Shown: one piece after another, positions 13,107 through 20,796 of the stretch
Layout of the letters: the number at the start of each line of letters is the position of its first letter
Position numbering within the stretch: position 1 is the stretch's first letter
From: Harmothoe impar
Taxonomy: Eukaryota > Annelida > Polychaeta > Phyllodocida > Polynoidae
Assembly (NCBI GenBank): GCA_947462335.1
Contig: OX381705.1
Coordinates: forward strand, 48,862,898 to 48,926,897
Reading direction: 5' to 3'
Length of the DNA stretch: 64,000 bases
Position numbers and translations under genes: made by a program
Notes under the pieces: model-generated
Database searches by the model: none
What the model saw: only the letters and a program-made list of their open reading frames with translations
What the model was told of the DNA's origin: nothing

Positions 13107-13868
13107 TATGTGTCTGAATGCTCATTGAATTGGCTTCTTTCCACTGATTCTATATACCGCTTCGCTAAATCCTGTTTGCGTTGGGGGAATGAATTTGGAT
13201 TTGACACATTTGACCCTGTCCCTACTACCTCCATTTCAAACTCAACGTAATGCATCAAAGGAAACATACACATTCATGGGGACTGCTACCCCGCCCCTTC
13301 TCCATGCACCTAGACCAATTCTTTATGACAATCCAAAGCTCCTCTTGATTCCCTATTCTTCGCTATATATAGGCTTCAACTTCTGTATGCTGTCCCTTCC
13401 CTTTTACATTCCCACATTTGCAATCCTCTTTTGGTCTCATCAGTCCTTTCCTATCTCCTACACACACGTCCTCCAGACCCTCCGCTCCGTGCAGCCACAG
13501 CATGAGATCTGCCCATTTACCGCCCTGGAGAGCGGCCAAACAGGGACCCTTGGGTGGACATGACTATAACGTATGGGTGTGTGGGTTGGGGGCGAGGACA
13601 ATGCACAGGAGGAAAGGTCGACTGCAGCATGGAACAACATGCAGCCTGTAGCAAAGAAAGAGGAAGAGACAAAAGGAAGTACTAAGATCAACGCCTCAAG
13701 GGATGACCCAGAAACAATATGTAGGTAGGTGTAGACAGAGGCAAGGAAAACAGGGACAAAGACACACGGGGGAGGGGGCTATGGAAGCAATGCTTGGTCA
13801 AAGACAAAGAGAGCTAAAGATGGACGTCGACGGGGGTCTGTCGTCTTTATTTTATGTACGCTGCATAT

Positions 13869-14079
13869 TGCATTAATGCATTAATGCCCTTTGGTCCTCG
13901 TGATGCATGAAGGGAGCCCTGGCGAATAACAACATGCTAGAGCTGCGTTCATAAATCATGCCGACCCTATTGGGTTGATACAATCTGGGAGGGTCGTTAT
14001 GATGCACCAATGCAGCGCCACATTGGTGCATTATAACGACACATTTATCAACAATGACGCATTAAGAGTTAAGGGTAAA
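13869..14079. repeat. Palindromic MITE-like repeat, copy 2
   Basis: It shares CCCTGGCGA, GCCGACCCTA and GTATCAA/TTGATAC motifs and GATGCATG/CATCATAACGAC with the copies at 1747, 29536 and 60243. The borders are approximate. It ends about 320 bp from the Polinton target duplication. Confidence 0.55.
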
Positions 14080-14399
14080 AACAAGACTATGGTTGTATGT
14101 GAAGGGTGAGGATATACACCGTATATTGTTTGGGCTGTATGGGTGCTAACGGCAGCAGTAGGGGCAGATGGGGATGGATATAGTAAAAAGAAGAGAGCAG
14201 ACTGTCCTCCCCTGACAGTGACATGTGTCTATCTCTGTAGCCGGGGGACTGTCTGTTTTGAAAGAAGAAAAAAAAAAGCGAAATCTGTTTGGTTCGCAGA
14301 AATAACTAGATACTCAATTATTTATGGCTTTTGGGAAGTCGCATTAAATGTTATTTGCCCGATTTGACAAAAGACTGTGGAGGATGAAAGGGATAATAG

Positions 14400-14405
14400 A
14401 AGGCA
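14400..14405. repeat. Target-site duplication AAGGCA, left
   Basis: AAGGCA directly outside the left terminal inverted repeat is repeated exactly at 24914-24919. A six-base duplication is the hallmark of Polinton/Maverick integration. Confidence 0.95.
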
Positions 14406-14825
14406 AGTAGTATAGTATGTATCGGAACGGGACTATGGTTAACTACTGTTTATTACTCAATCGATATGCAGCCAATCAGAGGCCGCCATTTGGTCACGTG
14501 ACCCGTTGCCATGGTAACGTGACCTACTTAGGGCTCTCAGCCAATCAGAAGCCAGCATTCTGGGTGACCTACTGACCTACTTAGAAGCTCTCAGCCAATC
14601 AGAGGCCGGCATTCTGGTAACCATGGTAACGTGACCTACTTACGTCACGTGACCTACTTAGGCTCAGCCAATCAGAAGCCGGCATTCTGGTAACTAGGGT
14701 AACGTGACCTACTTAGGGTTTGTTTGTAAACAACACCACGTGGCTCTCTTGTTTGTAAACAACACCACGTGACACGTGACTGTTTGTAAACAAACAACTT
14801 ATATATAGAAAATAAACACAACAAG
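14406..14825 (+). repeat. Polinton left terminal inverted repeat
   Basis: It begins AGTAGTATAGTATGTATCGG. It holds four imperfect modules starting AGCCAATCAGA (near 14473, 14541, 14593 and 14667), many GTGACCTACTTA blocks, several CACGTG boxes, copies of TTTGTAAACAACACCACGTG, and a TATATATAG near the inner edge. The right repeat has the same content inverted plus about 18 extra bases near its inner end. Confidence 0.95.
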
Positions 14826-14844
14826 TTCCATGTTATGCTAAAAT

Positions 14845-14850
14845 TTTATT
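14845..14850 (-). terminator. poly(A) signal for leftward unit
   Basis: AATAAA on the minus strand lies about 65 bases beyond the stop of the Ala-rich ORF and just inside the left terminal repeat. Confidence 0.55.
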
Positions 14851-14912
14851 TTCAAAAAAAAGCACATCTGTTACAGCGTCTATGTGTAACTACGCGCGTT
14901 CTCATTCAAACA

Positions 14913-15539
14913 CTATAACACTATTATACCGTAGCAGCAGCAGGTAGGACCGGAAGAAAAGCAAGCGCACGAGCAGAAGCGACGACACCATTTGCACCAT
15001 CCGGCCGTCGCGTTGGTAGCCCTACTACCCGTCGCGCGTTCAACTGGAGGTTTAAGAGTGACAAATGACGATTCTTTGTCGACGCGACTGCTAACATCAG
15101 CAGCATCAGCAGCATCAGCAGCAGCATCAGCAGCAGCGGCAGCAGCGGTAGCAGCAGCAGCAGCAGCGGCAGCAGCAGTAGCGTGAGCATTAGCAACAAC
15201 AGCAGCAGCGACAGTAGCAAGGGCAGCAGAGCATGCACTAGCAGCGTTATCAGCGGCGACATCGGCAGCCGCAACAGCATCAGCAGCAGCAGCGTCGGCA
15301 TCGGCGGCATGAGTAGCTGCATCGGCGGCAGCAACAGCAGCAGTCACAGCCGCAGCGGCAACAACAACAACGTCATCACAACCAGCGTCACTAACAGCCA
15401 CAGTAAATGCAGCAGTAGCACGATGAGCGGCACTAGCAGCAGCAGTAGCAGAGGCTACAGCATCAGCTTCACATTCGCGCGCCGCTTCGTCATACCGCTT
15501 CATGTCACGGTCGCAACTTTCCATCATGGGGATCTGCAA
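14913..15539 (-). CDS. Ala-rich protein of Polinton, function unknown
   Basis: This is a 208-residue ORF and the only leftward gene of the element. The N-terminus is charged (ESCDRDMKRYDEAARECEAD), the middle (about residues 27-150) is mostly Ala with regularly spaced Asp, and the C-terminus is Cys-rich (WCKWC, CSCAC, CCC). The DNA is a degenerate GCA/GCN trinucleotide tract, so part of the frame could be repeat-driven. Support for a real gene is a TATATAAG box 94 bases upstream and a poly(A) signal downstream, both on the minus strand. The repetitive middle could form a rod or helix, but I do not assign a role. A plus-strand ORF over the same tract is rejected. Confidence 0.5.
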   Translation of the reverse strand: MQIPMMESCDRDMKRYDEAARECEADAVASATAAASAAHRATAAFTVAVSDAGCDDVVVVAAAAVTAAVAAADAATHAADADAAAADAVAAADVAADNAASACSAALATVAAAVVANAHATAAAAAAAAATAAAAAADAAADAADAADVSSRVDKESSFVTLKPPVERATGSRATNATAGWCKWCRRFCSCACFSSGPTCCCYGIIVL

Positions 15540-15556
15540 ATTGAGGCGTGGTGCTG

Positions 15557-15590
<34 letters not shown>

Positions 15591-15632
15591 AGTGAATGAT
15601 GATTGACGATGACGAATACGGTTTCACTCCCC

Positions 15633-15640
15633 CTTATATA
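15633..15640 (-). promoter_or_regulatory. TATA box of the leftward gene
   Basis: TATATAAG on the minus strand, followed by a G-rich stretch, lies about 94 bases before the ATG of the Ala-rich ORF. Confidence 0.55.
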
Positions 15641-16149
15641 CCCTTACTCCCCCCTTTTTTCAAGCCGCCGGCCAGCTGCCCACTCACGGCAGGTCTTTAG
15701 ATTAGCCTTAAGTCGCTTACTACGCGCTCATCATCCCTCTAATCGCATTTTCCAGCCGCCAGCCAGCTGACTGCTGACGACAGGAGAGGGTGATTTTTTT
15801 TCTTTAGATTTAAGCCACTTACCACACGCGCGCCCTCTAGTCACAGACAGAGTGACAGAAAGGGAGGGGGTCGCTTTGTTCACGCTACCTGTAGTTGTTT
15901 TTCTATACACACTCTAAGCCCATGACCTGCTAATCCTTTATACAGGTAACACGTGTTCAACTAATTACACTATTGTATGACAGTCGGTACACGGATTAAT
16001 TTTAAACCACCCTCCCATCTGGATCCATGTCTGGTGGGTGGAAGGATCCAGCTGAAAAGCGTGATTAGGGCTTTTGTTTCTCTTATGATAGCAGCAGGTC
16101 AGCATGCGACAGCTGAAAATGTCAGACTAAGTCGAACTCTCGCCGCTCC
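15641..16149. other. Region between divergent Polinton units, no gene seen
   Basis: About 500 bp lies between the leftward TATA box and the rightward TATA box. It carries two similar segments (near 15661 and 15753: a CCGCCGGCCAGCTG-like block followed by CTTTAGATT and a block near CACTTACYACRCGC), probably an old duplication. A 61-codon frame at 15977 is not supported. Confidence 0.5.
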
Positions 16150-16157
16150 TATAAAAG
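16150..16157 (+). promoter_or_regulatory. TATA box of the first rightward gene
   Basis: TATAAAAG in a CGCCGCTCC/ACTGAGATGC context lies 225 bases before the ATG at 16375. The leader would be CCGCC-rich, then T-rich. Confidence 0.5.
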
Positions 16158-16374
16158 ACTGAGATGCATCTCTCTTTCCACACCCCCTTTTACCATCGCC
16201 GCCGACACCGCCACCGCCGGCCAGCTGACCGCCGCCACCGCCTGCAGTCACCGCCATCACGCCAGCAGGGAATTTCGAGCTGAGTCTGCTTATTGCTTAT
16301 TTTTTTTCTTTTAGCTTTTTGTTTTTTTAAATTTTTATTTTCACTCAGTCTTTTTTGTTTCGGAGGAAAGAAAT

Positions 16375-17019
16375 ATGGCGCCGCAGAGGGCGCGAGTTTC
16401 TAAAAGACGGACACGCGAACAAAGTGCCCTCCTCAACTGCCCGGCTATTTTTTTATCTCAAAGGAGAGAGCGTCACGTAGTTGAGGTTCACGCTTCTCTT
16501 GAAGCGTACCGAATTCTCGAGAAAAGCAAAGCTGAGCGCCATCGTCGTTATACAAGAGCGGAAAAGGAAAACGTAGCGACATGGCCGAGAGCCGTCTTCT
16601 CAGAACAGTATTTACTCTACCATTGCATAACAGCCGCTCTCAGCGCCCCCACTCGTTGGGCGTTTCATGAAAAGAAAGAGCGCCGCTACTCTCCTCACCC
16701 TGCCTCCTCTTATAAAGTGAGAATAAGCGCTATGAAACGATTCGACAAGCCGATCGGTTTCTTGGGAGCGACTGCAGCTCCCACTCGGTGGGCGCGCGTT
16801 GTGGCTGACTTGAACACGGTCTCTAAACGTTTCGACGTCGTCACTTGTTATCCCGCATATTGCAACGCAGCCGAATTGAAGAAGATAGGGACGCACTATT
16901 TTAAACCATACGCTCCAATATGTATTTGTCACCGCCGCGCTCACACGCCTTATTGCTTTTTCGAGACGATCGTGTCACAACACAGAAAAGCGGCAAAGCG
17001 ACGAGCTTTGCCTAAATGA
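16375..17019 (+). CDS. Basic Polinton protein of unknown function
   Basis: This is a 214-residue, strongly basic protein that I do not recognise. The N-terminus is Arg/Lys-rich (MAPQRARVSKRRTREQ). A short motif APTRWA occurs twice (near residues 91 and 135), suggesting two related halves. The C-terminal third has Cys/His pairs (CYPAYC, ICICHRRAH, PYC) that could bind zinc, followed by a basic tail. Upstream there is a TATA box; downstream, AATAAA at 17038. It occupies the place where a replication gene might be expected, but shows no polymerase, helicase or primase motif that I can see. The GGAGGAAAGAAAT context sits before the ATG. Confidence 0.65.
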   Translation: MAPQRARVSKRRTREQSALLNCPAIFLSQRRERHVVEVHASLEAYRILEKSKAERHRRYTRAEKENVATWPRAVFSEQYLLYHCITAALSAPTRWAFHEKKERRYSPHPASSYKVRISAMKRFDKPIGFLGATAAPTRWARVVADLNTVSKRFDVVTCYPAYCNAAELKKIGTHYFKPYAPICICHRRAHTPYCFFETIVSQHRKAAKRRALPK

Positions 17020-17037
17020 TCAAAAAAAAAAAAAATT

Positions 17038-17043
17038 AATAAA
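17038..17043 (+). terminator. poly(A) signal after the basic-protein gene
   Basis: AATAAA lies 19 bases past the stop codon, followed by a second AATAAA at 17104. Confidence 0.5.
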
Positions 17044-17052
17044 AAAATTAAT

Positions 17053-17088
17053 CTCCTCCTCCTCCTCCTCCTCCTCCTCCTCCTCCTC
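17053..17088. repeat. (CTC)n microsatellite
   Basis: About twelve CTC triplets lie between the basic-protein gene and the hairpin. Confidence 0.9.
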
Positions 17089-17111
17089 TTCTTTTTTTTA
17101 AAAAATAAATA

Positions 17112-17144
17112 TTTGTATCAGACTCCTCTGGAGTCTGATACAAA
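17112..17144. repeat. Perfect 15-bp stem hairpin
   Basis: TTTGTATCAGACTCC and its exact reverse complement are separated by a 3-base loop (TCT). It lies directly between two transcription units, so a role in 3'-end formation or insulation is possible. Confidence 0.85.
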
Positions 17145-17334
17145 CATTTATGACTATTGAGTGAAAATAGAATTTTATCGCAAAAATAAAAAGAAAAAAA
17201 AGTCACTTCTGCCGCCGCTACTGTGACACCGGCCGGTCAAACATTTATGACTATTGAGTGAAAATAGAATTTTATCGCAAAAAAAAAAAGAAAAAAAAAG
17301 ACACTTCTGCCGCCGCTACTGTGACACCGGCCGG
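17141..17334. repeat. 97-bp tandem duplication upstream of ATPase gene
   Basis: Two head-to-tail copies (17141-17237 and 17238-17334) begin CAAACATTTATGACTATTG and end GTGACACCGGCCGG. They differ mainly in A-tract length. The duplicate sits immediately before the likely promoter of the main rightward unit. Confidence 0.9.
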
Positions 17335-17337
17335 AAT

Positions 17338-17347
17338 CAATAAAAAG
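17338..17347 (+). promoter_or_regulatory. Possible TATA-like element of the main rightward unit
   Basis: CAATAAAAAGGTCAGCGG resembles the major-capsid promoter stretch (TATAAATAAAAAG) and shares GTCAGCGG with the leader of the protease gene (about 23746). The assignment is weak. Confidence 0.35.
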
Positions 17348-17443
17348 GTCAGCGGACTTTTCTCCACAACCATTCACTACCGACCGTTCGAGTGAGAAAC
17401 ACAGCAGACAGTCAGACACACAACCGCTCTCTCACGCGTGCTG

Positions 17444-17461
17444 AAAAAAAAAAAAAAAAAA
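17444..17461 (+). promoter_or_regulatory. A18 tract ending at the ATPase ATG
   Basis: Eighteen A residues, preceded by CTG and ending in the start codon. It forms the immediate leader of the ATPase ORF. Confidence 0.6.
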
Positions 17462-18180
17462 TGTCGAGTAGTAGAAGCAAACTCTTCACAGAAATTCATT
17501 TCGACGCTCGACTACAAGGACCCTTTAGTTGTATCATTAGCGGTCCGTCGGGTTGTGGAAAATCGCGCTTGGTGGATCAATTTCTGAGCGACGTGAACAA
17601 TTTGGTCACGCCGCCGGTGGAAAAGACTTTTTACCATTACGGCGAGTGGCAACCTCTGTTTGTAAAAATGCAAAATCAGTACGGTGTGGAATTCAGAGAA
17701 GGTCTTCCTAGCAAAGAGACTATAGCGGGAGACGTGGAAGTAGCAGAAGACGCTTTACGACCACACACTCTACTGATATTGGACGATCTGATGAGCAGTT
17801 CCAATCAGCAAGTGGTAGCCGACATCTTTACTAAATACTCGCATCACTGGAACGTGAGCGTCATATACATCACTCAGAACCTATTCCAGAAATCACCCGA
17901 CTTTCGAGCTATGAGTCTGAACGCTCACTACATGATCGTTTTCAAGAACCCGCGCGACATGGGGCAAATAGCTAGTCTGTCTCGCCAGGTGTTTCCCTCC
18001 AACGCGGCGGCCCTCTCTAATATATTTACCCATGAACTCAAGCGACCTCACTCATACCTCCTTCTGGACTTCAAGCAGTCAACACCTGACGATCTGAGAA
18101 TACGCTCCTCTTTGACGTCCATACACTCTCAGCTAGTATTCGTACCGCTAGACAAAAAAAAGAACAAGAGAAAGCAGTAG
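17461..18180 (+). CDS. Polinton packaging ATPase (FtsK/HerA, A32-like)
   Basis: This 239-residue P-loop ATPase would be expected to pump the genome into capsids. The Walker A motif is GPSGCGKS (about residues 29-36) and Walker B is LLILDDL (about 103-109). Further on, VIYITQNLF fits the sensor region and a FKNPRD motif follows, as is usual in Polinton ATPases. The length is normal for the family. The ATG is preceded directly by a genomic A-run (17444-17461), so I start there rather than at the upstream non-ATG extension. The next gene follows after 5 bases. Confidence 0.93.
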   Translation: MSSSRSKLFTEIHFDARLQGPFSCIISGPSGCGKSRLVDQFLSDVNNLVTPPVEKTFYHYGEWQPLFVKMQNQYGVEFREGLPSKETIAGDVEVAEDALRPHTLLILDDLMSSSNQQVVADIFTKYSHHWNVSVIYITQNLFQKSPDFRAMSLNAHYMIVFKNPRDMGQIASLSRQVFPSNAAALSNIFTHELKRPHSYLLLDFKQSTPDDLRIRSSLTSIHSQLVFVPLDKKKNKRKQ

Positions 18181-18185
18181 CAAAA

Positions 18186-18512
18186 ATGTCTTCTCATCTA
18201 CTCGAAAGACACTTTGGTACTCTCAAGCACTTAGCTAAGTGCTCGCCAAAGGACTGCTCGCATCTAATAGACTCTGGAAGCGACGATCTGATCGCAGCGT
18301 TGAGTGAGATCTGTCACAATTTACTGGTAGGGAACATCCCGCTCAGCGACAAACAACTGGACAAGCTTCGAGAATCGGCTGACGTGTTGAGGGAGGTCGC
18401 CAAAAAATCTACGCCCATCAAAAAAAAGAGACGCGTCTTGGTACAAGAGGGAGGTTTCCTCATTCCGGCTCTCATGGCCTTACCGCTTATAAAGAGCATT
18501 CTCCGTATATGA
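18186..18512 (+). CDS. Small Polinton protein with hydrophobic C-terminus
   Basis: This is a 108-residue protein. It has a helical N-terminal two-thirds, a basic patch (KKKRR, about 84-88), then VQEGGFLIPALMALPLIKSI at the C-terminus. The basic-patch plus VQ-GGF plus hydrophobic-tail layout is recurrent in Polinton/adintovirus clusters. Related hydrophobic tails have been suggested to be membrane-active, like parts of adenovirus pVI; that role is inference here. Its TGA stop overlaps the next ATG (ATGA at 18509-18512). Confidence 0.75.
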   Translation: MSSHLLERHFGTLKHLAKCSPKDCSHLIDSGSDDLIAALSEICHNLLVGNIPLSDKQLDKLRESADVLREVAKKSTPIKKKRRVLVQEGGFLIPALMALPLIKSILRI

Positions 18513-19678
18513 GACACCTCATTCGACACCTACTCGCCGACAGTACCACCACTACCGCCACCGCCAGCGTCATCGCCACCGTCGTCCCCATGACGGACTC
18601 AGAGCAGCAACAACACTACAAACGCTTAGCGCTCGTGGATCCTGAGACGCTCTACAAATCATCACGAGCAGGTCTACTTCATCATGTGCCCGCTGCTGCT
18701 ACTACTAGCGCTGCTACTACTGCAGTCGCTGCTGCTAGTACTTCTACTGCTCCAAACCTTCCTCCTCTTCCTGATGAGCGTACTGAAAAGAACGAGAGTT
18801 CCGCTCCTGCCACCGCCGCCCGCCTACCTGCCGATATGGCCTATTACCACAAGCAGGCAGAACAGTCCCTTCATCCCGACGCGGCCTTGCACCAGGTGCT
18901 ACAGTTTATCTACAGGGACTTGGACTTAGTGTTGAACGATCCCACTTTGGAATCGCGCGAGAAAATGTTGAAATACCGAAGGTTGTTGAATAGATTGCAA
19001 TTTTTTCTCGCGAATCCCAACAACAGCAACATCTCTTCGTCCTACACTTCTTCGCCCCCGGCTCACCTCCGTCAGGCTGCTGAAGAAGCCAGCGCGTCCC
19101 TACTTGAGCGGTTGGTGAACCAAGTTCCCAAGAGGAATCGCACCCGGACCGTGGCGCTGTACAAACAATTGGAGAAATCCGGTGTGGTCAAGTGGAACGA
19201 GGACGGTGCGGTGCGCGAGATGTCGGGTCGGAGAATACCACCTGAGCATCGCATCAACATAGTGGACTTACTGAACGACGCCGCCAGGTTCAGGAAGACG
19301 GCGCCCAGACCGGCGGGCTACTCTCCGTTCACAAAAGCGCTGCGCGAAGCAGTTCCCACAGACTCCTTGATCGGAAACCATCTGTATAAAGCGAGCGGAC
19401 CTGGCCAAAGCTTGGACACACCGCTTGCTGACAGAGGTCGGAAACGACCGAGCTTCGACTCGGAAGAAGGAGAAGCAGCAGCAGCAGCAGCAGTAGCAGC
19501 AGCAGACTCTTCTCTCCAGGTGGACGATCAATCCTCTGACGACGAGGAGGGCAGTGAACTTTTCCAAACTCCGACTTCCTATAGGAGCGCGGGGAGTAAG
19601 AAAAGGAAAGGGCGCAACCGCCTAGCGGCGACGTCGTCGTTCACGCCCTCAACAGGTCAACGATGGGCAAACCAGTGA
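18509..19678 (+). CDS. Conserved Polinton protein, function unknown
   Basis: This is a 389-residue protein from the ATGA-coupled start. An internal ATG at 18590 (MTDSEQQQHYKRLALVDPET) gives 362 residues and may be the true start, because the family motif begins there. After a low-complexity Ala/Thr/Pro stretch comes an alpha-helical region (about 110-175). A conserved-looking C-terminal domain follows (about 195-300), with VALYKQLEKSGVVKWNEDG and INIVDLLNDAARFRK. An acidic, Ala-rich tail and basic end close the protein. Similar proteins with a W-x-x-x-G and NIVDL motif accompany capsid genes in other invertebrate Polintons. The catalytic or structural role is unknown to me. Confidence 0.75.
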   Translation: MRHLIRHLLADSTTTTATASVIATVVPMTDSEQQQHYKRLALVDPETLYKSSRAGLLHHVPAAATTSAATTAVAAASTSTAPNLPPLPDERTEKNESSAPATAARLPADMAYYHKQAEQSLHPDAALHQVLQFIYRDLDLVLNDPTLESREKMLKYRRLLNRLQFFLANPNNSNISSSYTSSPPAHLRQAAEEASASLLERLVNQVPKRNRTRTVALYKQLEKSGVVKWNEDGAVREMSGRRIPPEHRINIVDLLNDAARFRKTAPRPAGYSPFTKALREAVPTDSLIGNHLYKASGPGQSLDTPLADRGRKRPSFDSEEGEAAAAAAVAAADSSLQVDDQSSDDEEGSELFQTPTSYRSAGSKKRKGRNRLAATSSFTPSTGQRWANQ

Positions 19679-20796
19679 AGAGACTGACCAAGAAGGAAAA
19701 AGAAAAGAAGCGCGTAGTAGCTAGATATACCGACGTCAAAGCGCCCTCCAGTTTCACTAGCGTGACTAAACTCCAGAAACATCATTTTCGCCACCTAAAC
19801 CCGGCCGTCATCCGAGATGCTTTAGTGTCGCTGGACGCCTACACTAAACATAAACCCATTCGGAGAAAATTCGCAAGGAACAAGACTATAACCGGCGCAA
19901 TCGATCAGCAGTGGCAGATAGATCTGATGGACATGCAGGCTTTGGCGTCTCACAACGACCGCTTCCGGTACGTGGTGACGGCGATCGACGTTTTCTCTAG
20001 GTACGCGTGGGCCGTTCCCATTAAATCCAAGAGCGGCGCTGATGTTACCGAGGCCTTCCGAAAGATGACAGACACTGGCGAGAGACGACCGCGCACTGTT
20101 CAGACAGACAAGGGGAAAGAGTTTTTGAACAAGATCTTTCAAGATCACTTGAAGAGCGAGGGCATAGAGTTTTTCACTGGCGAGAACGACGACATCAAAG
20201 CTAGTCTAGTGGAGCGCTTGAACCGCAGTCTGAAGGAGAAGCTGTGGCGTTATTTCACACACAAGCGCACGTATCGCTACGTAGACGTACTGCACCATGT
20301 AGTGTCTTCTTACAATCGCACTCACCACAAGACGTTGAAAATGGCGCCGGCTCAAGTCAGCTCGGAAAACAGCGAAACAGTTTTCTACCGACAAGATCTC
20401 CCAACTAACAAACAAATCGACGAAATATGGAAAAAGAAGAAAAAAACAAAGACGTCCGCCGTCGACGTCATCGCTCCGGGTGACAGAGTGAGGATGTTGA
20501 GAACTAAAGGCGCCTTCGACAAAGGGTACGAGGGAAACTGGCGCGAGGAAGTGGTCGACGTTGCTAAGACGTTGGGAAGCAGAGGGTTCGAGCTGAAAGA
20601 CGACAAGGGCGAGGAGATAAAAGGCGTCTTCTACCCGGAAGAGGTTCAGAAGGTGTACAAGAGTCGTTACGACAACAACTACCTGATAGACGAGGTGTTG
20701 CGCCGCAAGACCGTCGACGGTAAAGAGTTAGCTTTCGTACGTTGGTTAGGTTACGACGACAAGTTCAACGAGTGGAAAAAAAAAAAAAAAAAATGA
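19663..20796 (+). CDS. Polinton integrase (retroviral-type, D-D-35-E, chromodomain)
   Basis: This 377-residue integrase inserts the element DNA into the host genome. A basic N-terminus precedes AYTKHKPIRRKFARNK, typical of Polinton integrases. The RNase H-fold core has WQIDLMDM (D87), VQTDKGKEF (D149) and VERLNRSLKEK (E184), giving exact D-x35-E spacing. A C-terminal SH3-like part precedes a chromodomain start (about 338-371, YLIDEVLRRK and VRWLGYDDKFNEW). The chromodomain stops abruptly because the codon for W is followed by an A-run read as Lys, then TGA. The gene overlaps the previous one by 16 bases and the penton start by ATGA. The expected zinc-finger HHCC motif is not evident. Confidence 0.96.
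   Translation: MGKPVKRLTKKEKEKKRVVARYTDVKAPSSFTSVTKLQKHHFRHLNPAVIRDALVSLDAYTKHKPIRRKFARNKTITGAIDQQWQIDLMDMQALASHNDRFRYVVTAIDVFSRYAWAVPIKSKSGADVTEAFRKMTDTGERRPRTVQTDKGKEFLNKIFQDHLKSEGIEFFTGENDDIKASLVERLNRSLKEKLWRYFTHKRTYRYVDVLHHVVSSYNRTHHKTLKMAPAQVSSENSETVFYRQDLPTNKQIDEIWKKKKKTKTSAVDVIAPGDRVRMLRTKGAFDKGYEGNWREEVVDVAKTLGSRGFELKDDKGEEIKGVFYPEEVQKVYKSRYDNNYLIDEVLRRKTVDGKELAFVRWLGYDDKFNEWKKKKKK
20776..20793 (+). promoter_or_regulatory. A18 tract ending at the penton ATG
   Basis: Exactly 18 A residues are present, the last being the A of the start codon. The same length is found before the ATPase ATG at 17444-17461. The function is unknown; see findings. Confidence 0.6.

Larger units (their letters stand above)
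8890..14399. other. AP-1 mu intron left of the Polinton, no gene recognised
   Basis: It contains the CT microsatellite at 11098, the pogo-like MITE at 12269-13106 and a palindromic repeat at about 13869-14079. Nothing else in it resembles a gene. Confidence 0.6.

Noticed and set aside
14924..15334. Leu-rich minus-strand ORF
   Set aside because: It is a shifted frame of the same trinucleotide repeat.
15183..15569. Plus-strand Ser/Asn-rich ORF over the GCA tract
   Set aside because: It is the mirror of the minus-strand Ala-rich ORF and lacks a promoter; the minus frame has a TATA box and a poly(A) signal.
20742..20792. N-terminal extension of the penton ORF
   Set aside because: It only translates the end of the integrase gene and the A-run; the ATG at 20793 matches the usual family N-terminus.
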